DNA of 64,000 nt from an uncultured Bacteroidales bacterium (GCA_934667175.1 CAKULN010000002.1:79861-143860), one strand, 5' to 3'. Positions 8,711 to 18,620 are shown, counted from the first letter of the stretch. Numbers and translations are program-made. Notes: generated by a model not told the origin, from the letters alone.

Positions 8711-10528
8711 TTAGTCTTTGTACTCGTAGAGGGAAACCTCAAGGATGTTGAACCAATGGGCGCGTCCGCTCCACCACTGGAAGAACTCGGTCTTGTAGAC
8801 GGTGTAGCCATTGTTGGTCATCTTGTACCTATAGTACCTTGCGGCCTTGTCCTTTGCCACATTGATAGGTTCTCCGTCCTTCGCCCTTGCGAATGGATCT
8901 CCGGCCTTGATTTTGCCCTTAATCTCATCAGCGTAGACTTTTGTGACATCACAACTTCCGATTTTGGTCCACTTGTCCCATTCTCCGCTCTGAGCAGGTG
9001 CTCCTTCGCCATCGTAACGGTAAATTTCCCAGGACAGTGGATCGTGATCCCTGTAGCCGCGATAGAGATATGTCACGAATTTACCAAGGACAATCTCTTT
9101 CCCGGCATCAATGGTGAAACAGTCAGGGCCTTCGCCTGCCTCGGCACCGAATGCTTTGTAGCCATAAGGAGAGGCTTTTGTGTCGTCTCCGTTAGGATAA
9201 ACCTTATAGCTCTGATATTTTCCACAAGACCAGTTTCCATCAAACACTGTCTCTGGATTCTGATATTTCTGGTTGTCGGTGTCCAGAGTGATCACCTTGC
9301 AGTTTGTCTTGTCCACAAGAGCAAGACCGGCATCCTGCTTGATTGCAAGGCTTGTGATCTGTACACCTGCCGCGGTCTGAAGTGAAAGAACAGCGGTACG
9401 GGACTCTGTCTCCAAAGATGCGGCGACATCAAGTGAAATCTCATCCTCACGAAGCGCTCTTGTCTGGACATTGCTGATCCACTTGCAATCGGCTGGAAGA
9501 ACGACTTTGTAGCCGTCTTTCTCAAGGTCGGTTGTCACCTTGAATTTGATGGTCTCTCCGGCTGCCTTCGCTGTGATTTCATTGGCTGAGACTGTGAAAT
9601 TGCAACCTACAAAGTTGATGACCCTTACGATGGACTTGTCACCACGGGTTGCGAAGACAACGACCTTGCCTGTCTCGACGTTGGCGGGAGCAGTGATGGC
9701 GATCACCTTCTTTTCTGTGTTGACAACGGCTGTGATATTGCCGGTAGCAATACAGTCAACGATGGTGGCCTCGTCTTCTCCTGTGATGGTATAAGGGATC
9801 TCTACAGTGTTTCCTGATCCGACAACAGCCTTGCTCTCAGAGAGTGTGAATGCGAATGGCTTCTCCTTTGGAATCTCGATGGTGCTGCCGTCCTGAAGGG
9901 TGAAGACAACTTTGCCGTCCTCTTCCTTCACGTCCTTGAATAGGTAGCAGTGATCCATCTTGCCGCTGAGAGCCTTCCATTCGCTGCCGTCAAGTGAAAT
10001 ATACCAAGTCTCTTCCTCGGCGACGTACTTGAACTGAGGGGTCACAGGAGCCGCTACAGAAACCTTGTTGCCCTTGTCGTCGAGAAGATATTCACCATTG
10101 ATCGTCCAGTAGAGGATTCCGTCCTCATTCTTTACGCCAATGACAGGAGCCTGTGCGTCGGCTCCCTTGTCGCCAGTCGGTCCCTGAGGTCCGACTTCTC
10201 CAGTGTCTCCTTTCTTTCCAGTCTCACCCTTGTCTCCTTTTTCTCCTTTCTCCCCGTTGGTGATCGTGGCGATAGTTCCGTCGGAGAAGACAATCTCGTA
10301 ACCATTGTCAGTTTTCGTGACAGACATAACTGTGATGGCATCCTTGTACTTGTCCATGACAGTCTTAAAATCAGCGACATCATTGTTCATCGTCTTGCAC
10401 AGGGCCTCAAGGTCGCTGACCTTTGTCTCAAGGACATCCACCCTTGTCTTGAGTTCTGAGTCATCGTAGCATCCCGTAGCCATCAGGCCAAGCATTGCGG
10501 CAGCCGCGAAAGTCAAAATCTTTTTCAT
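8711..10528 (-). CDS. PL29_N/DUF4988 surface lipoprotein with collagen-like repeat and discoidin-like C-terminus
   Basis: A 605-residue lipoprotein (lipobox in MLGLMATGC). Residues about 25-65 are heptad-like (LKTRVDVLETKVSDLEALCK), a probable coiled coil. Residues about 92-125 hold eleven consecutive Gly-X-Y triplets (GEK GEK GDK GET GKK GDT GEV GPQ GPT GDK GAD). This is followed by the small DGILYWTINGEYL / WYISLDGSEWKAL region typical of PL29_N/DUF4988-type proteins. Residues about 220-400 look like two Ig/BACON-type folds. The last 200 residues are discoidin-like (CFTIDAGKEIVLGKFVTYLY, ARYYRYKMTNNGYTVY, ILEVSLYEYKD) and match the next two genes. No lyase catalytic domain is present. Likely a stalked glycan-binding protein of the SusC/D complex. 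Confidence 0.78.
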   Translation of the reverse strand: MKKILTFAAAAMLGLMATGCYDDSELKTRVDVLETKVSDLEALCKTMNNDVADFKTVMDKYKDAITVMSVTKTDNGYEIVFSDGTIATITNGEKGEKGDKGETGKKGDTGEVGPQGPTGDKGADAQAPVIGVKNEDGILYWTINGEYLLDDKGNKVSVAAPVTPQFKYVAEEETWYISLDGSEWKALSGKMDHCYLFKDVKEEDGKVVFTLQDGSTIEIPKEKPFAFTLSESKAVVGSGNTVEIPYTITGEDEATIVDCIATGNITAVVNTEKKVIAITAPANVETGKVVVFATRGDKSIVRVINFVGCNFTVSANEITAKAAGETIKFKVTTDLEKDGYKVVLPADCKWISNVQTRALREDEISLDVAASLETESRTAVLSLQTAAGVQITSLAIKQDAGLALVDKTNCKVITLDTDNQKYQNPETVFDGNWSCGKYQSYKVYPNGDDTKASPYGYKAFGAEAGEGPDCFTIDAGKEIVLGKFVTYLYRGYRDHDPLSWEIYRYDGEGAPAQSGEWDKWTKIGSCDVTKVYADEIKGKIKAGDPFARAKDGEPINVAKDKAARYYRYKMTNNGYTVYKTEFFQWWSGRAHWFNILEVSLYEYKD

Positions 10529-10562
10529 AATGAGTTATTAATTTGTTAATTGTTTCTGAATA

Positions 10563-12140
10563 TTAGTAATCAATGTATTCGTAAAGTGAGATTTCAGACA
10601 GAGTGCACCAGCCGAGCCATCCCCAAGGGATGCCCCAAGACTGCTTGTTGATGTCGATTTTAGTCTCGTCTGCTTTCACGGCATACCAATAGTAACCGTT
10701 GCCGGTCATCGCGAACCTGTAGTAGCGGGCAGGGAACACGTTGTCCTCATCAACACTGATGATGTCTCCTTGGGCGAGTTCGTTGAAGTAGTCACCATCT
10801 TTGTATTTCTTGTTGAATTCGATAATCTTCCCGACGTTGTTTACACTGCCGATCTTGACCCATCCCTCATCTCCTTCAAAAAGTTCCTTCCCGAGCGGTT
10901 CGTCTCCGGTAGGCGTGCCGTTTGTCTTGTAGGCATAGACATCGTATGTCAGAGGGGTCTGCGCCTCAAACTGGTAGTAGTGATAGGTGACGAATTTGGC
11001 GAGATTGATCCTGCGCCCGGCGTCGATTGTGAATGTCATCGGATGTTCCTCAATCTTATAGTCGTTCATACCGAAACTGAAAGACTTGTATGAAATGCCT
11101 GTAGGTTTGTCCGGGTCTCCGTCCTTGAAGGTGTTGTACTTGCCTTTGTAGATGGTCCACGCACCGTCAAACAGGTACTGTTCGGTTCCGGCATCCCACT
11201 GTGAATCTCCGGCAAGTACGATAGGCTTCAACCCTGACTTGTCAACCAACTTGTTTGTTATAGGTGCGATAGGCTCGACCTGCGCGACATATTGGAAGTT
11301 GGCGTAATCTGGGCTGGAGAAAGTGATTTCAGCTTTCACTCCAGGATTGAGCAGGTAAGCGAGTTTCCCGTCGAACACAAGCGTCTTGCTTGTCTTGTCA
11401 TATTCCTTGAGCCATCCGGCGTTCTTGATTGAATATGTCCAGTCGAAGTTCGCGTCAACTTTGATCTTCAGTTGTCCGCCGCGTACCCCGAGGTCGAGGC
11501 TCTCTGGCACTTCCGCGCTGAACTTGAAGTAGTTGACAGGCTTGACAGTCGCCTTTGCGAAGAATGTCGGGTCGGAAGGGGATGTGAACTCAATCTCGGC
11601 CGGGACATTCTCGTCGAACGCGACCGCAGGGTTCAGCTGGAATATCAACCTGGATTTTGTCTTGCTGAATTCCTTGAGCCAGTCACCGTTCTTGACGGTG
11701 TACACCCAGTCATCCGCAGGGTCTGTCAAGTTGATTGTGAGCGATTCGCCTTTCTTGACCACCACACTCTCCGGACAATCCACGTTCATATTCACAACAA
11801 AGGCTGGTTGTGTGACCTCTACTCTTTCCACGATTGTCCCCGCCGTGAATTCGAGCACTGACGAGCGGTCAAGCCCGGTGTTGTTGCGCTCTGCCACGAG
11901 TCTTACTTCCGTCTCGCCGTCGCCGACTTTCGGGCTGATCTTGAACCATTTGTCGGACACGGTCATCTTCCACTCAACGTTTGACGAAACTGCGAACTTG
12001 ATGTCATTGGCGTCGGATGTGAGTTCGATGGATTTCTTTGAAGGAGTGATGTACCCGTCCTCCGTCTTGTCGCAGCCCACGGCCGCAACAAGTGTAGAGA
12101 GGGTTAGTAGTATTATATTCAGTCTTTTCATCATATTCAA
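10563..12140 (-). CDS. BACON-repeat lipoprotein with discoidin-like C-terminus
   Basis: A 525-residue lipoprotein (lipobox TLVAAVGC). Residues about 30-115 are a BACON-type fold (SSNVEWKMTVSDKWFKISPKVGDG, RVEVTQPAF). Two further repeats follow, recognised from the related segments DWVYTVKNGDWLKEFSKTKS and DWTYSIKNAGWLKEYDKTSK. The C-terminal part (about 300-525) carries the discoidin-like domain shared with both neighbours: MTFTIDAGRRINLAKFVTYH, ARYYRFAMTGNGYYWY, LSEISLYEYIDY. Probably an outer-membrane glycan-binding protein between SusD and the stalked lipoprotein. No catalytic motif is seen. Confidence 0.75.
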   Translation of the reverse strand: MNMMKRLNIILLTLSTLVAAVGCDKTEDGYITPSKKSIELTSDANDIKFAVSSNVEWKMTVSDKWFKISPKVGDGETEVRLVAERNNTGLDRSSVLEFTAGTIVERVEVTQPAFVVNMNVDCPESVVVKKGESLTINLTDPADDWVYTVKNGDWLKEFSKTKSRLIFQLNPAVAFDENVPAEIEFTSPSDPTFFAKATVKPVNYFKFSAEVPESLDLGVRGGQLKIKVDANFDWTYSIKNAGWLKEYDKTSKTLVFDGKLAYLLNPGVKAEITFSSPDYANFQYVAQVEPIAPITNKLVDKSGLKPIVLAGDSQWDAGTEQYLFDGAWTIYKGKYNTFKDGDPDKPTGISYKSFSFGMNDYKIEEHPMTFTIDAGRRINLAKFVTYHYYQFEAQTPLTYDVYAYKTNGTPTGDEPLGKELFEGDEGWVKIGSVNNVGKIIEFNKKYKDGDYFNELAQGDIISVDEDNVFPARYYRFAMTGNGYYWYAVKADETKIDINKQSWGIPWGWLGWCTLSEISLYEYIDY

Positions 12141-12153
12141 TGATTATTCGTGA

Positions 12154-13212
12154 TTACTCATCGATGTTGTATTGCCATACTTCCAATTCGCAGACAGAAT
12201 AGGCGTTGATGTTGGAAGGACTGTTCCAGTTCTTGTCAACCTTGTCCTTGTAGATTGACATGAAGTTGTTGATGGATTTCACACGGTAGTATCTGGCCTC
12301 AGGAACGTCACCGTAATTGAAGTCAACGGTCATACCCTCTGAGAATATAGGGTCTGTGCTGTCTCCCGGGAGGCTTGCCGCCAATTCAAACCTGTCTGAG
12401 AAGTCTGCCGAAGCGATGAGCTGCCAGTTGGTCCAGTCACCTGACGGCTCGCCGTCGAGTGTCCAGGCATAGATCTCAAACTGTGCGCCTTCTATTCTGG
12501 TGTAAGGCCAGTAGGGCCAGAACACCATCTTGGCCACTCTCATCTTGGATCCAAGGTCCACCGTGTAGGCATTTCCGTATTTCTCGCCGTTAGGGCCGGT
12601 AAGATCACCCGTATCCATCTGCCATCCGAAAGACCTGTAGCCGATTGAACTCCATTGATGATTGTCTTCATCAGAGGTTGGCTTTGCTGTCATGTAAATA
12701 CCGTCGAAGAGGTGCTTAGGCAGAGATCCGTATTTCCCGTTCGGGTCTGTGCTTGTGCTTATCTTCACTGGGTTGGCGTCTCCTTCAAGTCCGGTGATGA
12801 CCGAACATTTGGTCCTGTCAACCTTGAGCATTGCGGCTCTGAAGGCTGTCATCGAGTAGGTGATGTCTTTTTCGAGATTGTTGACAACGAAACTGTAGGC
12901 CTTGTTGGCGCTGAGGTCAGTAGTAAGTTCCTCGGCCGCGCCATCCTTAAGCACAACCCTTGAAAGATAGACCATCTTTATATTCACTGCGGAGAAATCT
13001 TTCGATTCCTTGAAGACGAAAGTGATAGTGTGCTTGTCATTGTCAACCACGCCTTCCACGGTCTCGTCACCAGCCGTTGCGGTGGCAGACTTGACGAGCT
13101 GTGTCAGAGGGTACTGCGGTATCTCGGTGTCGAATTTCTTCTCAATGTCACAGGATGCGACACCGAGGCTTACCGCCGCCATTATCATTAATGTGTTGAA
13201 TAAACGTTTCAT
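12154..13212 (-). CDS. SusE-position lipoprotein with discoidin-like domain
   Basis: A 352-residue lipoprotein (lipobox VSLGVASC) encoded immediately after SusD. Residues about 35-120 form one Ig-like domain (YPLTQLVKSATATAG, NDKHTITFVFKESKDFSAVN, ITYSMTAFRA). The remainder is discoidin-like, with LPKHLFDGIYM, AYTVDLGSKMRVAKMVFWPY, EARYYRVKSINNF and VCELEVWQYNIDE. The last two motifs align with those of the two following genes, so the three form a family with different N-terminal modules and one kind of C-terminal domain. Role by position: third component of the surface binding complex. Confidence 0.72.
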   Translation of the reverse strand: MKRLFNTLMIMAAVSLGVASCDIEKKFDTEIPQYPLTQLVKSATATAGDETVEGVVDNDKHTITFVFKESKDFSAVNIKMVYLSRVVLKDGAAEELTTDLSANKAYSFVVNNLEKDITYSMTAFRAAMLKVDRTKCSVITGLEGDANPVKISTSTDPNGKYGSLPKHLFDGIYMTAKPTSDEDNHQWSSIGYRSFGWQMDTGDLTGPNGEKYGNAYTVDLGSKMRVAKMVFWPYWPYTRIEGAQFEIYAWTLDGEPSGDWTNWQLIASADFSDRFELAASLPGDSTDPIFSEGMTVDFNYGDVPEARYYRVKSINNFMSIYKDKVDKNWNSPSNINAYSVCELEVWQYNIDE

Positions 13213-13232
13213 CTTTAAATATGTTTAAGTTT

Positions 13233-15269
13233 CTACCACCAAGGATTCTGTGTGAGTCCCGGACTCTTGTTGATCTCGTCCTGAGGAATCGGGAAGAGAT
13301 AGAACTGTTTCTTGAACACACGGGTCTCGAAGATTGTCCTCTTGTAGAATTCCGTGCTCTTGAAACTGTTGGTCTTAGCGTCTCCCGCACGGACTGAGAG
13401 TCCCCAGACAGGGCCATTGTCTCCGAACTTGCCGACCTCGTTGGCTGTCACCGTGTTGGCGGAAGCGTCAAGGCAGAGGAGACGGCGGTGGCAGGTGAAG
13501 AATCGGTCACCCTCGAAGTTCAGCTCGATCTGACGCTCGCGAAGGATGTACTTGCGCTGTGCGTCCTTGTCTCCGGCGATCTCAGGATAGGTGTCGAATA
13601 TGCTCGGCAGACCGGCTCTCTGGCGGATCAGATCCCAGTACTTCTTGATGTCTGGATTTGACGGGTCATATTCATTGAGGGCTTCAACATAGTCGAGAAG
13701 TATCTCGCCATAGCGGATGTAGACTGTCACATAGTGGCCTGAGAACGTCAGGTTCGAGAAGTCTCCCGGTATGATTCGTTTGTGTGTAAGGAATCCGCTG
13801 TGAGGGTAGTAGGTCAGATTGTCGTTGTTGGACATTCCGCCGTAGTAGAGCTCAACCCTTCCCCAGCCGTCCTGCTGGTCTTCCCTGTTGTTGAACGCAT
13901 TCATCCATTCCTTGTCGGTAGGGTAGTAGATCTGGGTCCTGTGGTTGTAGTTGATGGAAGCGTAGAAGCGTGGCTCGCGGTTCGCGAACATATTCCAGTC
14001 CCCCTTTGAGTGTCCCCAACTGTCGAGTGTTTTCAAGTCATTGATGAGGCCTTTCCTGCCATCTTCGGTTGACTCGTCAAACTTAGGCTGTCCGTCTGTG
14101 ACCGGATTGTAGTGCTCGCCGTTCGATGCGGCGAAACCGGTCTCTACGTAGCCTGACAGAGGATCCTCTATTCCGCGTCCGTTAGCCATATAGAATGCGT
14201 CCACAAGGCGCAGGGTCGGGGCTGTTCCTCCGTTGAATTTCTGCTTTCCGTTTGACGGGAGAGTGTGGTACATATAGCCGTAGCGTGGAGGGTAGTCGTT
14301 CCATGCGCTTCTGGCGATCTGGACTGTTCCGAAGATGATCTCATCGTTCCATCCTGTCATCTCGATGTTGTAGTAAGCCTTGTAAGGGTTGTAGTCCGCA
14401 GAGTTGACATCGTTCTTGTCTCCGTAGTAGAGTCCAAGCCCTGTCTCGGCATGATGGTTTTCTGCGAGATCGATGACAGATTTCGCCGCGTCGGCCGCCC
14501 TCTTCCATTTGCTCTCATCGTAAGATTCGGCGGCAAGCGGATTTCCGTCATTATCCCGGAGAAGGGAGTAGTAGTCGGAGTTTCCGTTCCACTGCGGGGA
14601 TGCCGCAAGAAGAAGCGCCTGCGCTTTTACAGCGTTGCAGGCCACTTTTGTCGCGCGTCCGAGATTGACCTTGTCGGATTGGTATGAATATGGAAGAAGT
14701 TCGTATGCCCTGTCCATACATTCCACCACATAGTCGATGCACTCGTCGAATGGAGCCCTTTGCATATTCCCGAAGTCTGCCGATGAAGCCATTTCTTCTT
14801 TCAGCAGGACCACAGGACCGTACTGACGGAGAAGCAGGAAATAGTAGTAGCCTCTGAGGAATATAGCCTCACCTGTGTACCTTGTCTTGAGGTCGTTGGC
14901 CAGTTCGGCGCAGCGTCCGACATTGTTCTCAAATTTGAAACTTGCCCTGATGGCTTTGTAATATGTCGCCCAGATGTTGTTGGTCGGCGTTGTAGGGTCC
15001 CAGCTTCCCTCGTTCAATTGGATGAACGGGCTCCACGGAATGTCACACTCGTCCGACAGACCGTACCATAGTCCGTTCCAGTCGGATTCGACACAGTTCT
15101 TTTCCGGCAGGGCTGCGTAGATGTTCGTCAGATAGGAGAGGACCTCGTTGCGGTTGCTCCAGACCATATCCTCGGTTTTCATGTCATCAGGCATCTTGTC
15201 GAGGAAGTTGCACCCCGCCAGAAGAAGCACCGATGAGATCAGTATAAGAGATTTTTTCATTGCTTTCAT
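13233..15269 (-). CDS. SusD/RagB family nutrient-binding outer membrane lipoprotein
   Basis: A 678-residue lipoprotein (lipobox in LLLAGCNFLD). It shows the family pattern: MPDDMKTEDMVWSNRNEVLSYLTNIY at the N-terminus, TPR-like helices with RGYYYFLLLRQYGPVVLL, KVACNAVKAQALLLAASP, RYGEILLDYVEALNEY, and the C-terminal RERQIELNFEGDRFFTCHRR and PIPQDEINKSPGLTQNPWW. It is longer than many SusD proteins (500-600), with insertions in the middle ligand-binding half. It lies 3 nt downstream of susC and caps that transporter. ATG codons at 15269 and 15260 are both plausible; the second (MKKSLIL) gives the shorter signal peptide. Confidence 0.95.
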   Translation of the reverse strand: MKAMKKSLILISSVLLLAGCNFLDKMPDDMKTEDMVWSNRNEVLSYLTNIYAALPEKNCVESDWNGLWYGLSDECDIPWSPFIQLNEGSWDPTTPTNNIWATYYKAIRASFKFENNVGRCAELANDLKTRYTGEAIFLRGYYYFLLLRQYGPVVLLKEEMASSADFGNMQRAPFDECIDYVVECMDRAYELLPYSYQSDKVNLGRATKVACNAVKAQALLLAASPQWNGNSDYYSLLRDNDGNPLAAESYDESKWKRAADAAKSVIDLAENHHAETGLGLYYGDKNDVNSADYNPYKAYYNIEMTGWNDEIIFGTVQIARSAWNDYPPRYGYMYHTLPSNGKQKFNGGTAPTLRLVDAFYMANGRGIEDPLSGYVETGFAASNGEHYNPVTDGQPKFDESTEDGRKGLINDLKTLDSWGHSKGDWNMFANREPRFYASINYNHRTQIYYPTDKEWMNAFNNREDQQDGWGRVELYYGGMSNNDNLTYYPHSGFLTHKRIIPGDFSNLTFSGHYVTVYIRYGEILLDYVEALNEYDPSNPDIKKYWDLIRQRAGLPSIFDTYPEIAGDKDAQRKYILRERQIELNFEGDRFFTCHRRLLCLDASANTVTANEVGKFGDNGPVWGLSVRAGDAKTNSFKSTEFYKRTIFETRVFKKQFYLFPIPQDEINKSPGLTQNPWW

Positions 15270-15272
15270 CGT

Positions 15273-18200
15273 TTAGAATGTGAATCTTACGCCAAAGTTG
15301 AACTTGCGTGTAAGAGGATACTTGCTGCCGTCACTTGAGCCGGTCTCAGGATCCCACATATCCCAAGGTGAATGCATCCACAGGTTGCTGCCCACGAAGT
15401 AGATTCTGAAGGCCTGGCATCCCCAGTTCTTGAGCCAGTCACCCTTGAAGGTGTAACCGGCCTCGACATCGGACAGACGGATAAGGCTTCCGTCGTATAT
15501 GGTCTTTGTGGATGTCTTCTGGTTGTTGGTGTTTCTGTATTCGGTAAGCCTTGGGTAGTAGGCGTTTGGATCTGGGTTCTCAGGTGACCAGCGGTCGAGG
15601 GCCTTCTCGAAGAGGTTGCCCTGCTTCACTCCACCATAGAACGGGAACCATGCGCCTCCGAGGTAGTATGTGACGTTCGCCTGTCCTCTGAAGAACACTC
15701 CAAGGTCAAGGCCTTTCCACGTCAGCTGGGCTCCGAATCCATAGTTGATTTCAGGAACGTTGGCATAGCCGATGGCCACCTCGTCGTGCTCATCCACGAC
15801 ACCGTCCTTGTTGTAGTCAAGGTACTTTACATCACCCGGCGCTAGAGGCAGTCCGAACTGTGTCGGGCTGAGGTCGATCTCGTCCTGGTCGGCGAAGTAG
15901 CCAAGGGCGATGTAGCCGAATCTTTGGTTGAGACGATGGCCGGTGCGTCTGCGCCAGCTGTCGGTTGGAGCCTCGTCTTTTTCAAGCACCTTGTTGCGGG
16001 CGAAGGAGAAGTTGCCGTAGAGGCGGTAGCCTACCTTGCCGATGTGGTGGTTCAACTCTCCGGTGAACTCGAAACCTTGGTTGTTGAGCACTCCCATATT
16101 GGCGAGAGGAAGCTTATTCATACCGGCGATGCCAGGAACGGTGTTCCTCTGGATGAGAATATCCCATCTGCGTTCGAAGAAGTAGTCAAGGTCGAAAGAC
16201 AAGAGGGAGTTGAACAGCTTGATCTCAAGACCGATGTCCTTTTTGAGACCCTTTTCCCAAGTCAGGTTCTCAACGCCTTCCTGATCCTCGCCCACACCGC
16301 CGGACCAGTTCGCTGACTCTCCGAACCTGTGACCGCCGAGACCTGAACCCCAAGTGGACAGGTAAGCGAAACGTCCGGAGGCCAGCACGTCAGAACCGAC
16401 AAGACCCATTGAGGCCCTCAGTTTGAGGTGATTCACATAAGGCTTGATGTTGGTCCAGAAAGGCTCATTGGAGACAAGGTATCCGACCGCTCCCGCAGGG
16501 AAGAAACCGAAACGGTGTCCTTTCGCAAAGTTCTCGGAACCGTTGTAACCGGCGTTGAACTCGACGAAGTAACGGTCGTCGTATGAGTATGTGGCGCGGA
16601 ATGCGAGACCCTGCTTACGGTAAGGCAGTGAGTACATAGCCGAGCCGGCAGACAGGTTCACGTAGTTGCGCGAATAGTACATTGTCATGGCTCCCACGCG
16701 GTGCTTCTCGGCGAAATTCCTGTCGTAGTTCACCTGAGCCTTGAACTCATCGGCTCGGTTGCCGCTGGTCGAAGATCCGTAGTTGAGGAACTCGTCGCCA
16801 ACGTAGGTCTGGGTTACCTTGTACAGGCCGGTCTCGTCATCAACTCCGATGATTGCATAGCGTGAGGAATATTTTCCACGTGCCTGGATGGAAGTGATGT
16901 TGAAGTCGTAGGAGAACGACAGATTGGCGCTCAAGCCTTTTGTGATCATATCAAGGTTCTGCTTGACAATGATCTGTGACATGATCTGTGTCTGGTAGGT
17001 CTTGTTGTAGCCGGAACCGAAAAGACGTTCCGCAGGGTTGCTGGTGTTGTTACCGGTTGAACCGCCCCACGCCCATTTGATGTTTCCGTTCTCGTCGTAG
17101 CCGATAGGAACACGCACTGGAGTGGAAATCGGGTCGAGGTTGTAGGCCATCGTGAACAACTGTGAGGCCTGAGCCTGGTAGTTGTTGTTCGCGGTGATAG
17201 GCCTCGGCTGATGAGAGTCTGTCATATTCGCTCCGATTTCAAGGGACAGCACAGTGGACTTGGTGATGTTCATATCGATGTTGGAGCGGAAGTTGTACCT
17301 CTTCACGTGGATGTTCGTGCTGTAGTCTGTGTCCGGGCTGGTGTAAAGGTTACCGTTGTCACGGATGTAGGCCGCTGTCACATAGTACCTTGCACGCTCG
17401 CCACCACCTCGGATGCTCAGCGATGCCTGCTCGTTGTTGGACCAACGGGTGAACAACTCATCGAACCAGTTCACGTTCGGGTACATAAACGGATCGGTGC
17501 GGGCCTCTGTCTTGGCGATCTGCTCGTCCGTGAAGACCTGTGATCCGCTTGCCTCGTTGTACAGGCGCATGTAGTTGGCTCCGTCCAGAAGCTTTGGCAT
17601 ATTCGTAAGCTCCGAGATACCACCCTCGATCTTCACGTCGATCTGAGGTTTCTGTGCGACACCCTTCCTGGTCGTTACGAGAACGACACCATTGGCCGCG
17701 CGCACACCATAGACCGCTGTCGCTGACGCATCCTTGAGAATGGAAATGGTCTCGATCTCCTCTATGGCAAGGTTGGACATATCGCGCTCGACACCGTCAA
17801 CAAGGATCAGAGGGGCGCTGGAGTTCAGCGAGGATATGCCTCGGATCCAGAACTCGGCGTTGTCCATACCCGGCTCACCGGTTCTTTGGACGACAACTGC
17901 TCCGGCCACCTTTCCGGCGAGGGCGTTGGTCAGGTTTCTCTGAGGAATTTCCAGTTCGGTGTTGGCCACTGAGGAGATGGCTCCGATGACGGAAGCCTTT
18001 CTCTGGTGACCCATACCTACCACGACTGCCTGATCCAGCTCTGTGGCGTCGTCCTGAAGGAAGATGTTAAGTTCCAGTGATTTCGGAACGGTCACGACTT
18101 GGGTCTTGTAACCCATACTGCTGACCTCCAGCTTGACTCCCGGTCCGGAGACCTCGATTGAGTAATAACCATTGATGTCGGTCATAGTTCCGGTCTGGGT

Positions 18201-18413
18201 CCCGGCGATGAGAATCGCCGCTCCCGGCACTGGCTGTCCAGTACCGTCGATGACCTTACCTTTGACCGTGACCTTGTCCTGGGCAGAGACGTTGGCTGGG
18301 CTTTCCTTTGCGTCGGCTACGCTTGCGTCCGCTCCGAAAGAAGGAACCGACAACAATGCGGCCAGCAGGATGAAAGCTATCCTTCGCCTTCCCATTGATA
18401 ATTGATCAGTCAT
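15273..18413 (-). CDS. SusC/RagA family TonB-linked outer membrane transporter
   Basis: A 1046-residue TonB-dependent transporter and first gene of PUL-1. After the signal peptide (IAFILLAALLSVPSFGADA) comes a carboxypeptidase-like domain (VTVKGKVIDGTGQPVPGAAI, GYYSIEVSG), the TonB-box-like ELDQAVVVGMG, and the plug with RGISSLNSSAPLILVDGVER and ISILKDASATAVYGVRAANG. A long beta-barrel ends in FNFGVRFTF, an expected C-terminal aromatic. The start may be MTDQLS at 18413 or MGRRRIAF at 18395. A candidate promoter lies about 90 nt upstream, divergent from the ROK gene, which is the obvious candidate regulator. Substrate not determinable; the enzymes in the operon suggest a HexNAc/phosphodiester-bearing glycan. 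Confidence 0.96.
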   Translation of the reverse strand: MTDQLSMGRRRIAFILLAALLSVPSFGADASVADAKESPANVSAQDKVTVKGKVIDGTGQPVPGAAILIAGTQTGTMTDINGYYSIEVSGPGVKLEVSSMGYKTQVVTVPKSLELNIFLQDDATELDQAVVVGMGHQRKASVIGAISSVANTELEIPQRNLTNALAGKVAGAVVVQRTGEPGMDNAEFWIRGISSLNSSAPLILVDGVERDMSNLAIEEIETISILKDASATAVYGVRAANGVVLVTTRKGVAQKPQIDVKIEGGISELTNMPKLLDGANYMRLYNEASGSQVFTDEQIAKTEARTDPFMYPNVNWFDELFTRWSNNEQASLSIRGGGERARYYVTAAYIRDNGNLYTSPDTDYSTNIHVKRYNFRSNIDMNITKSTVLSLEIGANMTDSHQPRPITANNNYQAQASQLFTMAYNLDPISTPVRVPIGYDENGNIKWAWGGSTGNNTSNPAERLFGSGYNKTYQTQIMSQIIVKQNLDMITKGLSANLSFSYDFNITSIQARGKYSSRYAIIGVDDETGLYKVTQTYVGDEFLNYGSSTSGNRADEFKAQVNYDRNFAEKHRVGAMTMYYSRNYVNLSAGSAMYSLPYRKQGLAFRATYSYDDRYFVEFNAGYNGSENFAKGHRFGFFPAGAVGYLVSNEPFWTNIKPYVNHLKLRASMGLVGSDVLASGRFAYLSTWGSGLGGHRFGESANWSGGVGEDQEGVENLTWEKGLKKDIGLEIKLFNSLLSFDLDYFFERRWDILIQRNTVPGIAGMNKLPLANMGVLNNQGFEFTGELNHHIGKVGYRLYGNFSFARNKVLEKDEAPTDSWRRRTGHRLNQRFGYIALGYFADQDEIDLSPTQFGLPLAPGDVKYLDYNKDGVVDEHDEVAIGYANVPEINYGFGAQLTWKGLDLGVFFRGQANVTYYLGGAWFPFYGGVKQGNLFEKALDRWSPENPDPNAYYPRLTEYRNTNNQKTSTKTIYDGSLIRLSDVEAGYTFKGDWLKNWGCQAFRIYFVGSNLWMHSPWDMWDPETGSSDGSKYPLTRKFNFGVRFTF

Positions 18414-18499
18414 AGTATTTCATTAAATATTTGATGATAAACAATAATCGTTATAGCGTATTGAATACAATAGTGGCTAACTGTCAATAGTAATACGTG

Positions 18500-18529
18500 C
18501 AAATGTAGTAATATATTTTCATTTTGAAA
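18500..18529 (-). promoter_or_regulatory. Candidate sigma-ABfr promoter of PUL-1
   Basis: On the minus strand, TACATTTG (plus-strand 18507-18500) fits the TAnnTTTG minus-7 element. TTTC at 18529-18526 sits 18 nt upstream as a one-mismatch minus-33 element. Predicted transcription start near 18494 gives a leader of about 80 nt before susC. The rest of the 300-nt divergent region (18414-18713) is AT-rich and holds no gene. Confidence 0.5.
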
Positions 18530-18620
18530 ATAATTTAACTATTATTTTTAACGTATTTGTGTTGATATCTTGGCGCAAACGTTATATTGAGTTTAATTTG
18601 GGCTCTCTGTAGGTGTATTC

